DNA of 64,000 nt from Thelephora terrestris (taxonomy: Eukaryota > Basidiomycota > Agaricomycetes > Thelephorales > Thelephoraceae), in the NCBI GenBank assembly GCA_015956445.1, contig WIUZ02000005.1, forward strand, positions 372,001-436,000. Direction: 5' to 3'. The stretch's first letter is position 1. The number at the start of each line of letters is the position of its first letter. Below are positions 1-12,236 of this stretch, piece by piece. Both the position numbers and the translations under genes were made by a program. The notes beneath the pieces are model-generated. The model ran no database searches and had not been told where the DNA came from. It worked only from the letters and a program-made list of their open reading frames with translations.

Positions 1-1111
1 GTACGATCTGGATGAGACAGTCCCTGCTCCTTCCCGGTCCCCCTCATCGCTCTTTGGGAGAGTGGGAACGAACGCGAGTGTCAATTCGAACGGCTCCTCG
101 ACCGGTTCGTTTTTCTCGACGCTGAAAGCCCGTGCGGCAGACAAGGAGGGTCTGAAGGACTCCGCTAAGGAGGCGATGAAGAAGTGGAGCGCTAACTGGG
201 CCAGCTTGAAGAAGGGCGGTTCCGACGAACCCGCACCAGGAACAGATGACGGGCAAGCCAAGGCTTCTTCTTATGCCGAGATTCGGAGGCACGTTGAAGA
301 ACGCCATAGGAAACCCACCTCGCCAGGACCTTCAATAGAGGCTCAAAATTTGGGTACCTCAGATCGGACTTCTCCATCTCTACACACACGGAGAGGGTCT
401 AGAAACCCGTCGATCTCGAGTAATTTGCCTGGGACATTCGCTTCCAATCCCGACTCAGACACACCCTCGGTGAACCAAGACACGCCGATCGATCAAGATG
501 ACGGACCCCGTGACCGAGAGGTCGAAACGGATGTGACGCCCCTTCCGGCCCCTGCCCCCCATCCGATCTACACACAACCATCAGCCCCGAAAATGATGAT
601 GATCCCAGGAATCCACGCCAGCCACAGAGGAGAGCCTCAAAGTATGGGCTATGTTGCGCCCACACCCGAACCGGCGGAACCTAAATTGAAGGCGCCGGTT
701 ATCCAAAGCGTGTACCGATTATGGAAGAACCCTGGATCGAGCCAATCGACGCCTACGAGTAGGGAGCCGGCGGAATCGTCAGGAATGGGAGACGGAGATT
801 TCGGGACACCGTCATCTCCACCATCACAGAGCGATTCGCTCATCCCGACATCGTCGACGTCGACGTCGCCTAATCCAAAGCGACTGATGCCACCTCCGCT
901 CCCACCACGGACTGCGGCGATACGACCGCCCGAGATGTGTGTGACCAAGGCCTCACCGAACCCAGCGGAGTTTGGGAACGTGACCGCTTCTGCAGCGCTC
1001 AAGTCAATCGCATCTCTGGACGATAACAGCAGAAGGCATTCATCATCTTCATTTGAACACGTCGAAAATAGTTTGCAGTCGCCAGAGGTAGTAGCGACCG
1101 GTAACTCATGA
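1..1111 (+). CDS. C-terminal part of a large Ser/Pro-rich protein (5' end outside window)
   Basis: The reading frame is open from base 2 of the window and stops with TGA at 1109-1111, so only the C-terminal part of the gene is present. The visible 369 or so residues start with a lysine-rich amphipathic stretch (around ARAADKEGLKDSAKEAMKKW) and continue as low-complexity Ser/Pro/Thr sequence with two polyproline patches. No catalytic domain is visible. An internal GTG/ATG could be mistaken for a start, but the frame continues upstream without a stop and there is no splice acceptor needed. Such tails occur in fungal signalling and trafficking proteins, but I cannot name the family from this piece. 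Confidence 0.6.
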   Translation, partial: YDLDETVPAPSRSPSSLFGRVGTNASVNSNGSSTGSFFSTLKARAADKEGLKDSAKEAMKKWSANWASLKKGGSDEPAPGTDDGQAKASSYAEIRRHVEERHRKPTSPGPSIEAQNLGTSDRTSPSLHTRRGSRNPSISSNLPGTFASNPDSDTPSVNQDTPIDQDDGPRDREVETDVTPLPAPAPHPIYTQPSAPKMMMIPGIHASHRGEPQSMGYVAPTPEPAEPKLKAPVIQSVYRLWKNPGSSQSTPTSREPAESSGMGDGDFGTPSSPPSQSDSLIPTSSTSTSPNPKRLMPPPLPPRTAAIRPPEMCVTKASPNPAEFGNVTASAALKSIASLDDNSRRHSSSSFEHVENSLQSPEVVATGNS

Positions 1112-1608
1112 CAGGCCCGTTTATTGTATTTACGAACCTTCCCAACCTCCCATCATGTACAATTATCCCTACAATCATGTCGAGTATCCACACGGCCATT
1201 CACGCAACGTTGCATCGTGACTTCTCACTCTTGATAAGTTTTTGCCAAGGGAGGGAGAACGAGAGGGATGGGTGATAAATTGTAGGTGATGAAATCAAGA
1301 GGTTCAATTCTAACGACCATCAGGTGACCGGTAGGGGGGAATTGCGGAGTTCGTGGATGTCCATTAGGCCGTCTAATCGACGGGAGATTGACTTATTCCT
1401 GTCGTTTCAGCGTCTGGTAGTGGGGCAGTGCAGAGTAACGGAGTAAATTGACAGCCACGACTTGGAGACGGAGAAGTGTGCGGATGATGGGCTTGTCCAG
1501 GAAGTCACGCTAATTTGTAAATACTCGCCTTCAAGTCGCCCGGCCTCTTACATACGAAGGTGTCCCTCCTTTTTCCATCCCCGTCCTGGGTGGGGGCAGC
1601 CTCCTGAC

Positions 1609-4600
1609 ATGAACGTCGCGACAGAGACAGAGCGATTTCCGACCCTCACGAGCTTGGTCATATCTCCGAACCTTCAGGCACTCCTCGAGTATGATGATCG
1701 GTTACGGGCTCCAAGCGAAAGCCACAAGCGGCCCGAGGGAGCACCTGTAGGTCGCGTACAACATGTGCGGTACCCTTCCTGGAGCGAGCAAGAGGTCCCG
1801 ACGGTCCCGTTACCCCCACCTCGGAGGAGGAAGAAGAGTGGGTTGACGATGTCACCCAAGACGATATCCGAGCTGGAGAGCGCGTCGCCGTCGACGGACG
1901 CCTTGCCCGGAGCTGGAGGACTCGAAGTCCCTGAGGAGGTCGTGTTCACGAGACCGGAGGATATACTTGAGGAGGTTGAGGTGGAGGATTTGATGAACCC
2001 GTACTTGAACTCTCCGCCGTCTCCGCCACGATATTTCTACCCACGTCCGGACGAGGAGGAAGAAGGAACTGGGCAACCCTCGGCGTTTTACACTTTGGAA
2101 AAGTCCCGGTCGGTGGGGCGAACGAAGCGGCAGCGATCGCTAAGTGACCAGACTGAGGGGGGTCAATTGGTTCCCCCTCGGTTCATCAGAGCCAACCACG
2201 GAGGATCACGACCGAAGGAGAGGGGTGAGGTTTCTTATTTCGCCCGCTCTCTTCCTTCTTCTTCTAACCCCCCTCGCCCTTCGTTCTTCGTTGCTCGAAA
2301 AGTATCTGGGGCACGCGCAACTGCGACAAGGCCGTTGCTTCTGCACCGCCACAAGCCTTCTCTCTCTTCCACCCACTCCCATCAAGTACGTTCACAACCG
2401 CCCCCGGTCTAGTGCGGACGGGGGAGAACGACGCTCATCTTGATCCTTAGACAGGGACCTCTTACGAACCAGCGTCTTCTCCAGAACCGCGCGTATCTAT
2501 CTCGAGGTACAGTTCATTCCATCAATATCAAACACTGGTTGTGTGCTTATGTGGTTACCATTGCTTCTTTGCTCTCCAGCACGATATATTCTGCCTCCTC
2601 TCTACATTCCTTATCGATCCCCCCTTCGCACGACGCAAGTCCAGTTCAAGGCTCCTTCATCGATCTCGGTTCCCCTCCTATGTCTCCGTCCGAAGAGTCT
2701 CACGAATCAAACCTCGCGAAATCCCCCTCGAGCGACTTCAACTCCCCTCGCTCCCTAACCCCTCACTCACGACCTGCGAGTCCCTTGACGAAACCTCCTA
2801 TACCGACCACTCCTAAACCCGTGTTCAACCGCCCTCACTCGCTCCGTAGGTCCTTTGATGACAGGCCGAGGGTTGACAACTCTTCGACCACCACCTTGTC
2901 CTCGACCGAGCGTGCAGGGTTGGTCAAGAAGACTCGCAAAATCACACAGTTGTTCGGTCAAACGCCCGGTCCGGATCTCATCAGCCCGGGGCTCTCGCCG
3001 TTGCAACGATCACTTCTGTCTCCGGACCCACGAAAAGGGCACCGGCCAGCGGCCTCAATTTCAAATCCGCTCCACCCTAGCGACAGAGGTGTCTGGCCTC
3101 CTCCTGAGGGGACTGTATACTTGAACATCAACGGTCGGAGGCACTCGACGCCGCTGTCTCCGACGAACACTTCTACGATGTGGGGCTTGGATGAGGATGA
3201 GCGTATTCTCGATCACGACCAGCGGTCGTGCATTTCTGTTGAATCGGCCCGGTCGCGTGCACCAAAATCTTCGCCGGCGTCGCCTCCTCCCACTCCCGTG
3301 TCATTCATTGATCTATCTGAAGACGACAGTGCAGCAGAAACACCAAAGGATATCACTGATTACCGTCGTCAGGCTCCATTCTCTCGGGATCCAACGATCG
3401 ATGACACAGCATCACTTCTCACTTTTACGTCTGACAAGATTCACGATGAAGAGCGAAAACGGAAACGCGACAAGCTAGTCAAGCTCCACAGGTTCCTGGG
3501 CTCACGTGTTCCTGCGGATCTCGCTCTGGGATTGGACCTCAGCCATTCACCTCCGTTACCTCCCCCTGCGTCCCCGGAGTTGGGATTCGAGGATACGCGG
3601 AAGAAGTTCCGGATGCGGAGGCGACGAAGCAGCTCCTACTCTGGGTACACGAAGCCCCTGACTACTCAAGAAGATCGGATGAAGTCAGACCTGGATATGC
3701 AAGAGAAGGCTCTGAACGTCCGTCGGGCCGCCAAGATGGAAAAGGTTGGTTCCGAGCAGTTGTTTCATGTTAAAATTCCTGACCGCTTTTTGGAAGGTGT
3801 TCGGAGTCGCCCCGCCGCAAACCCTCTACCATACACGAAAAGCGGATTCCCCCACCCCACAGAGCCCGGTGTCAGTCCCAGCGCTTCCGGTAGATATCGA
3901 TACTCCTGCCGTGGTCCCTCTGGAGCCGTTTTCGTTCTTCAATATGCAAGGGTTTGGCAAAAAATTCAGGCGGTCTACCACGCCGGACTCCTCCAGGGCC
4001 TTGATTTCGAGAAGCGAGACCATCAACTCGATAGAAATTTACAACAGCTATCACGACTCTCTGAACTCACTCGTTTCAATCGTGGACAATGTGAGCCCTT
4101 CCGTCGCCGTGGGTGTTAATTATGTGGCTCACGGCTCTTTCTCTTCGCAGGACGACAAGGCTTCGCTCAAAGTGATTCATGACATCCTCCACGCCAACGA
4201 TGGCGATGATGGAGGGATGAAGCGGAAGGTTGATGATGACGACGATTACGATTCTAGCGACCCCGATATTCCATCTCCAGCAACCACCCGTGACGACCGG
4301 CGACGATCGCTCCCACTCTGCCCATCTATGACTTCGATGCGTTCTGAATACAGCATCACGAGTCCGCCACCGGAGGTATCGACGTTTGAACAGAAGCGCA
4401 GACGAGCGGCGAAGCTTACGAACTTCTTCGGTGTTAACCACCGAGATATCATGACCGACATCCTGGAGTCGATCGAAAGCGGAGTGGCGGAGGAGATGGG
4501 AAGGGGTACTCTCAACGAAGCCCAGGCTGACGTGCGTTCCATTTCTGTCTTGCGTGTTCCTTCCACGGCGAACCTGTTGCTGATTTTCTGATGGTCACGC

Positions 4601-4644
4601 AGGATCTACTCCAGAGGGTGCGGAACCTCAAAACCAGGACTTGA
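1609..4644 (+). CDS. Unknown protein with four lysine-rich FG-type repeats
   Basis: I do not recognise the family. The start is the ATG at 1609. Introns can be placed at about 2225-2456 (weakly defined), 2504-2578, 3742-3794, 4089-4150 and 4532-4602, and the last exon ends with TGA at 4642-4644. The first half is acidic and Ser/Pro-rich. The second half has four spaced repeats of the form basic-rich, K-[LMI]-x-x-[LFV]-[FL]-G: KITQLFG, KLHRFLG, KMEKVFG (made only after splicing at 3741/3795) and KLTNFFG. Each is preceded by Arg/Lys clusters. The repeats and disordered linkers suggest short binding motifs for one partner, for example in a scaffold, but that is inference. The last repeat is followed by a helix (DIMTDILESIESGVAEEMG). 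Confidence 0.65.
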
Positions 4645-6286
4645 CGGCGTTACATCTGCTTCTTGTGTATACTTTTGGCCTTCTGATGTACCATTACCCT
4701 TGTTTTCGATCTCTCCACAGCCCGTTCGCGTACTCCTTGCTAACGGATTTTCTCTCCTAGACTGATCTCATGTTCATTTCTCTCTCTCCTCTCTCGCCCT
4801 CTCCTCCCCACACTTCCACCCTCTCTCCGCAAGCATACGCATCTAATTTACGCAACCATCCTTTCGCCAGCGTTTGGCTCTTTGCCATGTGAATTACCAC
4901 AACCAGGATCGATTGTCCCTTCTCTAACCTCCTCTCTCTCTCTCCGTCGGACTCTACCATTTCTGTTACATGTTGTCTATTATCTCATTTCCTCAACGCT
5001 TCAAGCTTGAGGCCTGCACACGACTCATTTTCTCCTCTATTCCCTTCCTTTCAATGGCGCTCTGGAATAAATTTGAAACTCGGCCTGTGAAGTCCGTTAT
5101 ATTTGCGATCGTCGATGGACAAGCAACATCCAGAAAAGGGCGGTGATACCGTCGTTTACTCCGCTTGTGCAATTCAAAGATTCACTGGCTCGTCTTATTT
5201 TCCGGTTATCACTGAAAACATCACGGTGTAAACTGTAGACCCTACACTCAATCGCTGTAAAATTTTCACGGCGGTAGGTATAACTTTGTAGTAAAACTGC
5301 GCTGTAGTATGTAGCGTACAGGCAAACGGGCAAGTCCCCTTTATTACATCTCTATGTTACATCAAACGTCGCCGAGGGCAAAATTCACAACCACTGGATA
5401 CGGAAAATCCGTGAAGAGCTTATTCACCGAGTGTCCGGGTCTTTCAAAGAGCGGGGCAGAGGAAAAAAAAACTCCAAATGCGTGGTGCCAGCCTGGTGTC
5501 ACAAGCGCCGATTTGAGGGATCTTCGTCATTCCATGCATCGATTCGAAAAGACCTCTGAAGCGCGCTGGTAGTTACTCTCTCGTGCGGACCGCCTCTCCG
5601 CTCATTAATCGCCGAGCCTCAATGCAATCCATGTGCTGCCGAGAGAATGCGGCTGTCGAACTGTTGGCCGATATATCAGAGAAGCCACGCCGTCTGGGAG
5701 ACGAGCACCCGCAAGAGGTTCGAAAGCTGCCGGCGAATAAGCAGGGCAGTCGGACGCCAGTGAGAGAATTGAGCCTAGCGAATATAGTAGGCTGGGAATC
5801 CAGCCTCGAATTCAAAGCCGAGGAGGACGCGATTTAGAAGGGGACGATACCTAGGGGGATCGGACGCCTCTGAATTGCGATTCACCTTTGACAAGAACAC
5901 CGTGCATTATACCCACCAGGAAACTGCAAGTCACTGGGGAGGGGGAAGTGGAACGAACGCTCGGGGTCTTCCCATGGCGCCGGCCCCTTTCCTCCTCTTG
6001 TGTAGCTCCCTGCAGTACATTTGAAAGACGGCCCGAGAAATCCGTTCTTTACATGATCATAGACGACATTATCCAAGAATGTTCGGTAGTACTAGTAGCG
6101 CGGAAGATATCACTGGATGTAAGCAATAACCTGACCGAAAGTATGCGTAACCTAGGAGAGGGAAGAAAACGGAGAGAACAATTAGAAAAAAAGAGTAGAT
6201 GGGTACGTATTGTTTTAAATGACAGCTTTTAGGGGCCCGAGCTCGACACCGCCCAAATAAAGGTGGGGGAGGGGAACGACCGTCCA
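4645..6286. other. Intergenic, no gene recognised
   Basis: Between the FG-repeat gene and the convergent golgin-like gene. It holds a pyrimidine-rich stretch at about 4765-4945 (many CT dinucleotides), as in fungal 3' or 5' untranslated DNA. Short open frames on both strands (for example 5583-5837) have no family likeness and no clear splice structure, so I take them as chance. Confidence 0.5.
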
Positions 6287-9200
6287 TTATAAGATAACCA
6301 AATCTCCGTGACAACTCTGACACCAGAAGACATGCGACTCGTCCAAGAACTGATGCCTCTTGAAGCCCCGTATGTGGTGGGGTTCCGAAGGTTCCATCAC
6401 GCTCGAGGTCGACGAGGCAGCACCGTTAACCTTCGTAGACTCCGACTCGGGAAGAGGCGTCAACGCCCTCGAAGGAGGTTGGGATGACTTGCCCGAGGAA
6501 GCCAACTCGCTGTCGATCCGGGCCTTGAGCATCCCCAGAGACACCCGCCGCTTATGCTTCGTCTCGGGGGAGAGGGTCTCGAACGTCGATTTCCGGGGTC
6601 TCTGTGACGGTGGCGAGTGTGGGTTACTCATTCCCGAGACGGACCGCGAACTCCCGGCGCGGACCGCTTGAACCCTCAGCTCGTCCGAGACGCCGCGAGC
6701 TCTGCTGCTCGGCCTCGAAGGCATCCCCGGTGTCGGTGAGAAAGGTCGAGTGGGCACGGTGGACAATGAACGGAGTTGAGTGAGTTGGTCCATTAACGAG
6801 CTAACCTGCTTCTGGAGCGAATGCGCTCGAGCGTCGGCTTCAAAAACCGCGGATTCCAGCGCGCGTATTTGAGAACGAGCGTTGGATAGTTCGAGCGTTT
6901 GCTGTTGCTTTAGCGCGCTCGACATCTCACCGTCCAACGAATTCCTGAAGTTGGGTGACGGCACGCTTTCGCGTAACCTTTCGATCTCCTCGTCCTTCTG
7001 GGCGATCTCGGCTTGTAGAAGCTCGATCTCGTTCTGCATGCCTTCGACGAACCCACGATCTTCACTTGACGCCGCCCTTCTTTCCTCCAACTCTCTCTCT
7101 GCAGTACTCAGAAGTTCAGTCTGAGCCTGAACGGAGAATGTGAGCCGGTCGACCTCCTCCAGACGACGTAGGGCAAGCTGATGGTAACTCTCCCTCTCGG
7201 CTTCCCTATCCGTCAAGCTCGCCTTCAAAGCCTCGACCTCGGCCTCCAGTTCCCCGTACGCTTTCTGAATGTGTAAGAGGTTTTGATGGGAGGATGATTC
7301 GTCCTTCTTCCTCGCTAATTCCTCCTTTTGCCTCGTCCTATCCGACTGATACTCGCGCTCCTTCGCCTCGTCCAAGCTGGCTTCAAGCTGGGAGATCATA
7401 TCTTCCTTCTTCCCAATGATCCCCTCTAGCTCGTCGATCTTCTCTACCAGCCCAACACGAATATTAGTGAGCTCAACGATCTTGGGACGCATCTCGTTTA
7501 GCGAACGCATGAGGCTCGTTCCCTCGGCTTGCAGGTCACTTTGAATTTTCTCAGCCTCCTCAGCCCGACGGTTGGCGCGCTTCAGTTCACCCTGAACGTT
7601 GTGGAGTTGTTTCGAGTTGGCTGCGAGTTCGGTGGCAGCTTGAGTCAGCTTCTCGCGTAAATCGGCGAGGGTTTTTTCAGTATTTTCCGCGCGAGCCGTC
7701 GCCGTGGCCTTGGCTCGTTCCGAAGCCTCTTTCTCGATGGTTGCAGATGTGAGCTGCGCTTGAACAGAAGAATGAGCCTTTTCGAGCTCCGCAAACTTGG
7801 CTTCCAGGGCTCGAGTCGAATCCATTTTGGACAGAAGTTGCGACCGAAGGGAATCGCTCTCTGCCTTCAAAGATGTATGTGCCTGAGTTTCGTGTCAGTC
7901 ACACGGAGATGTCTCGCAATGGGGAAATCAGGTTTACCTGATTCATTTTTGCAAGTTGGAATTCGAGTTCTTCCGCTCTATCTTGGGTGTCTTTCAGCAC
8001 ACTCTCGAACTTTTCGGCTCGGTCGTCATTTTGAATTCTCTCTTCAAGCTCCCGAGCTTTCCTCTGGTAGCGATCGGCTTCAGCTTGCAGATCATTCAGT
8101 GTACCGTTCGTGAGTTGCAGTTCACGTTCCTAGAACACGTCAAGACCACGAACACGTACGTCCGTTCGTTTTACACGCGTACCTGTTCCCTGCATCGTTC
8201 TTGGAGCGCCTTTTCTTGTTCGAGGAGATGGCCGACACGTGCAGAACTTTCCACGAGGTCGCCTTCCATACGCTTCAGGTTCACCTCAAGGCTCGAGGCT
8301 TTCTGCGCCTCATGATGCAACATTTTCTCTAGTTCCTCCGCGCCTACCCAAAGTGGAACAGTAAGGCAACGATCCTCGAACGGAACGGTCTCACTTACGA
8401 GGTTCTAGTTCTGCCAAGCGTTCTGCGGAGGTTGTGAGGGCGTTCCGTTCTGAAACCAATAGCGAAATCGTCTGTTGGTGTTGCGACGTCTGGTTCCGGG
8501 CCTCCTCTAGCTCTTGCTGCGAGGTCCCAACCCGGTTCTCGAGATCTGACACTGCGTTCAATGCATCTTTGAGGCGGCCGTCGAGCTGTTTCCTCGCTGA
8601 CGATAGAGGATTAGCTGGGTAGAACCGAGCCAGCTGATGGACATACCCGCTTCCGCATCCCGCAATGACACCAACAACCTTTCTCTCTCTGAACGAGAGC
8701 CGGCGAGCGAACCTTCCAGTTCCTCCGCTCTTGAAGTCGCAGAACGTAATTTGCTCTCGAGCTGTTGAACCAGTGAACTTCCGTTGGTCGATTCCCGCTG
8801 GAGCCTTTCTTGCACATCTTTGAGTCCTAGTTACGTTAAAGCACTTGTTATGCGGATGACGAGCAGATAAACTCAAAATTAACCCACTTGTTTCCACATC
8901 CTTCCGGCGATCCAGCTCCTTACCCAATGCATCGCGTTCCGACCTCAGTGAAGTGATGGTTTCATGGTGCCGCTGTACTTCTGCTCGCAGACTCTGCAAG
9001 AGGTTACTAGTCGGCGAGTATCTCGGCGGTGCGTCGTGAGGGAACTGTGGAAGCGGAGATGAATCATGGCCGGACACGGCAGCGGTGGGGAGAGGCGCAG
9101 GAGCGTCGTCAACTCGCGGCAACGAGCTCAACCACGTTCCGTCCGCCTCGGAAGTCTGTCCGAATCTAGATTGTGCAAGTCCACGAGTTCAGTGTGAGTA

Positions 9201-9489
9201 AGGCCTCCGTTGCGGGGTTGTTAAACAAAATGAGACTTGCACGTCTGCCGCGTTCTGGGTGCCATCGTCCTGGGTCGTGGGTGAATCCAAGGGAGGGGTG
9301 TCTTGTGGCAACGGGGTGAAGGCCCTCGATGGCGGGGGGCTCTTTTCCGACTTTGTGGCTTGTTGCCTCTTCTTGAGCTGTTCACGTCGGTTTATCAGAA
9401 AACGGTAGGAGTTTGAGCCTGTTAACTGAAATACGAACAAGGGCTTTGGCGCGGGCAGCCCTGGCTTTCCTGTCCTCAGCTTCAGACAT
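6287..9489 (-). CDS. Golgin-like long coiled-coil protein
   Basis: The start is the ATG at 9489-9487, giving MSEAEDRKARAARAKAL. An intron of about 60 nt then joins it to LKKRQQATKS, which matches the basic N-terminal leader typical of GM130-type golgins. Several further exons (introns near 9130-9235, 8820-8890, 8600-8650, 8340-8400, 8130-8180 and 7870-7940) encode almost continuous heptad-type coiled coil. The large last exon (7870-6287) has coiled coil to about 6780, then a Ser/Pro/Arg-rich tail and a conserved-looking C-terminal end with a Cys pair (FWCQSCHGDLVIL). Golgins tether vesicles at the Golgi. The assignment rests on the N-terminal leader and coiled-coil content, so another tethering or spindle coiled-coil protein is possible. 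Confidence 0.65.
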
Positions 9490-9963
9490 TTGGGGGCAGG
9501 CGGAGGTAGTCGAGGGCGGAGGTAAACTGATTGAGCCGCCCAAGCCAATCAGGAGTTGAATGACGGATTAGTCGTGGAACCCGCCAGTTGGACACGAGGC
9601 ACTGGCCGAATAAGCCTCGATGACTTTCCAGAAAAGAGCATTTAAATGATATTGATGATGCGTACACTCCCGGGAAAAGAGAGGAGATGACGGAGATACG
9701 AAGGAGAGTAGGTTATGTGCCTGGTCAACAAATGTATACCACAAGAATCATAGGTAGGTCTTCAGCTAGTTTTACGGATCGAGAGGAAGGAGGTAAAGAA
9801 ACGACCGACTCGAGGGGCGCCCCTCTGGAGTGTACAGGAGAGCACGGGGGAGGGTAGGAGAGGACATAAGAACTGGATAAAAATCTCTTGATACGAAAGA
9901 AATGTGAGATAACGCAAAGAGAGGGTGAGTAAGGGTATTGTGCGAGACGCAAGCGCATCCTGT

Positions 9964-11244
9964 TTAGGCCCATACCTGGTGAAATCAGTAGAGTTTAGTG
10001 ATTAATTGATACCTGATAGATTTCTAACTTACTCGCAAAGTACTGTCCCAGCTGCCCGTGCAGAGGGCCATACCGTCAGAGCTGACACCCAAGCAGCTGA
10101 CGCGGTTTTCGTGGCCAGTAAGAACACCTACGCGCTCTCCTTTAAGCGTATCCCAAACGTTGCACGTCCAGTCATCATATCCACCAAACAAAATGCGACC
10201 AGAGATAGAGAAGGCAACCGAAGTGATACCACAGAGGATGTTGTCGTGTGTGAACGCATTTAGCTCCCTATCGGCTCTGATATCAAAGAGCCTACAAGAG
10301 GCATCATCGGAACCGGTGGCAAAGGCGTCGCCATTGGGGAAAAATCTTGACAGGGACGAGTTAGAATGGTGCGTTATTAACAAAAGGGCCTGCTACTTAC
10401 GAGACTGCGTTGATATCAGACTCATGGCCAGTGAACGTCTGGGTGGCCTTGCCACTCCTGATATCCCACAATTTCGCGGTCGCATCACAAGCGCCAGAGA
10501 CGAAGACATTCTGGTTGGGGCCGAGGGACAAACTATATTGTTCGAAATGAGTAACTTTGTCAAAGAAGGAAACGCCTTGAGCGGAGTGCATACCTCATAA
10601 CGTCCCCAGTGTGGTCACTAAATTCTACAACACGGACACCCGCCTCTATGTCCCATAGCATACAAGTCATATCACCAGAGCTAGTAACGATTTGGCGGTC
10701 ATTAAGGAAACGGCAACAACTGAGATAGCCGGAATGAGCGCTCAGTTCGCGGGCACCCTTGACGTTGCTTCCATCTTTGCTGTTCAAGTTGTAAATGGAA
10801 CAAATGTTGTCAAGACCACCGCAGGCGACGAAGTTTCCGGAGGGGGAGTAAGCGCAAGTCATGACCCAACTCGATCGTAGAGGGATGGCGTGGACCTTGT
10901 TTGTTGTATAAGCGTCCCAGACGATAAGCTTGCCGTCCTGAGAAGCGGATACGAGGTGACGGCGGTCATTCGCCCAGTGCATGGCGTAAATTTTGGCTAA
11001 ATGACCCCTGAGTGCCCTTCGTGGGCGCATCACAATTCGCGGAAGTGGGTCGACTTCGGCGGCCATAGCGCGAACTGTTGGGACAACTAAGGTTGGGGCC
11101 TGAGAGGAGCGGGAACGAGGAATAATACGAACGACTGGTATCTGCGGAAGACTCTCGTTTGGCACGAATTTTCTCCTTGAGCTGCTCGGCTTCACGACGA
11201 GCGGCGGCGATTCTCTCTTGAATATCGTTCTGTTGTTGAGACAT
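9964..11244 (-). CDS. Heterotrimeric G-protein beta subunit (WD40)
   Basis: The start is the ATG at 11244. The N-terminal helix ([20 protein letters not shown]) is the Ggamma-binding coiled coil of G-beta proteins. It is followed by seven WD40 blades with signatures such as [30 protein letters not shown] and [12 protein letters not shown]. The last exon is tiny: splicing from 10038 to 9975 adds Val-Trp-Ala and the stop at 9964, the usual G-beta C-terminus. Introns lie near 11047-11107, 10540-10600, 10340-10400 and 9976-10037. The protein pairs with G-gamma at the plasma membrane to pass on pheromone or nutrient signals. A STE3-type receptor of the kind that couples to it lies 11 kb downstream, though basidiomycete genomes keep these as ordinary separate loci. 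Confidence 0.93.
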
Positions 11245-11440
11245 GATGATTTACGCGGGGAGTTGTGGTTCTGGAAGGGGTGAAGGGGCGAAAGTGGGAG
11301 TGAGCGATGAAAACGGGCAAGGTTGGAAGACGACTAACGAGGAAGGTTTGAGTGGGGTACACTTGAGTAATAGTTGCGTCTTGTGGGGTAGGGGCGGAAT
11401 AATCGAAAAACGGGAAGAAGGAAGATACCAACGGCGTCGA

Positions 11441-11462
11441 CGGCGGCGGCGGCGGCGGCGGC
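11441..11462. repeat. CGG trinucleotide microsatellite
   Basis: Seven uninterrupted CGG units lie about 200 bp upstream of the G-beta start codon, in its presumed promoter or 5' leader. On the opposite strand they would read as polyproline or polyalanine, but no gene is supported there. Confidence 0.8.
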
Positions 11463-11857
11463 AACGTGGGTGGAGGTTGGAGAGACGACGACGATAGCAA
11501 CGACAGCTCTGCCCTGCGTGGGATTTGGACAAAGGAAGCTTTCCGTTTTCAGCCTCAGGCCTTGAGCCAATCGCCACCTAGAATCAAAACCTTGATGCAG
11601 AACTCGGCTTACACTCAAACGGGAATTTCGCCGCTCCAGCAACGGCAGGCTACCGTCGTCTGCAATGTCGGAAAACAACGAAAAATAATATCGCACCGCC
11701 ATGCTGTTTCTTTCCTGATGTCAAGATTCGGAATATCCAAGCCGCCACCCGAGGAACCGCACAGGTGGTATCCTAGGATCCCAACTTTCAGCTAGGGCTG
11801 TTCTTCAGTATTTTCCTGATTATGGGTCGCCACCTCATGACTCTTCACACCGTACCA

Positions 11858-12236
11858 ATGTCTAACCACCCACAGAGACCAAACCCTCGTCGTATGTCTT
11901 TTGTTGTTCCCATAAGCTCGGAGATTTCTTCATTTGTGAGGCAGACAACAGGATGCAACTCAACAATTGGCTCCAAGGCCACGGTGGTACCCATCGACTA
12001 GCCTGGAACAATTACATCGTCTGTGGTCCTCGCCACAGACCGAAGTGGCGTTCAGAGTGCTCCGGTATGGTGACTTCATTCGATACGGCGATCGTCGGAT
12101 TGATTATCTTGCAACAGTTGATGGTACACTATTCGGCTGGGGCCACGGCCCCAGCAAGGGGGATGCTCAGGAAGTTGCTGCCAGGATGACACTAGAAACC
12201 CTCCTATCAAGCTATGAAGCGGCGAACCCCTGTTGA
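11858..12236 (+). CDS. Mini dsRNA-binding-domain protein 1
   Basis: The product is one double-stranded-RNA-binding domain with little else. The core starts at LNNWLQGHGG (helix 1, ATG at 11953 in frame) and continues through beta strands with CGPRHRPKW. A 53-nt intron (12065-12117) interrupts a Val codon, and the domain ends with DGTLFGWGHGPSKGDAQEVA, the glycine turn and lysine-containing helix 2 of dsRBDs, then a stop at 12236. A short first exon at 11858-11888 joined to 11945 keeps the frame and adds about ten residues; this part is tentative. The protein would be about 92 residues. The fold implies binding to structured or double-stranded RNA; no catalytic region is present. Two relatives follow downstream in the same orientation. 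Confidence 0.7.

Noticed and set aside
399-1002. Long - strand open frames opposite the first gene
   Set aside because: They lie antisense to a Ser/Pro-rich coding frame, where codon bias often leaves the other strand open; no domain or splice structure.
5354-5837. Open frames of 70-85 codons on + in the intergenic region
   Set aside because: No family likeness, no conserved composition, no splice partners.
11251-11795. Several 100-codon frames around the CGG repeat
   Set aside because: They owe their openness to the trinucleotide run and lie in the G-beta promoter; composition is polyproline or polyarginine.
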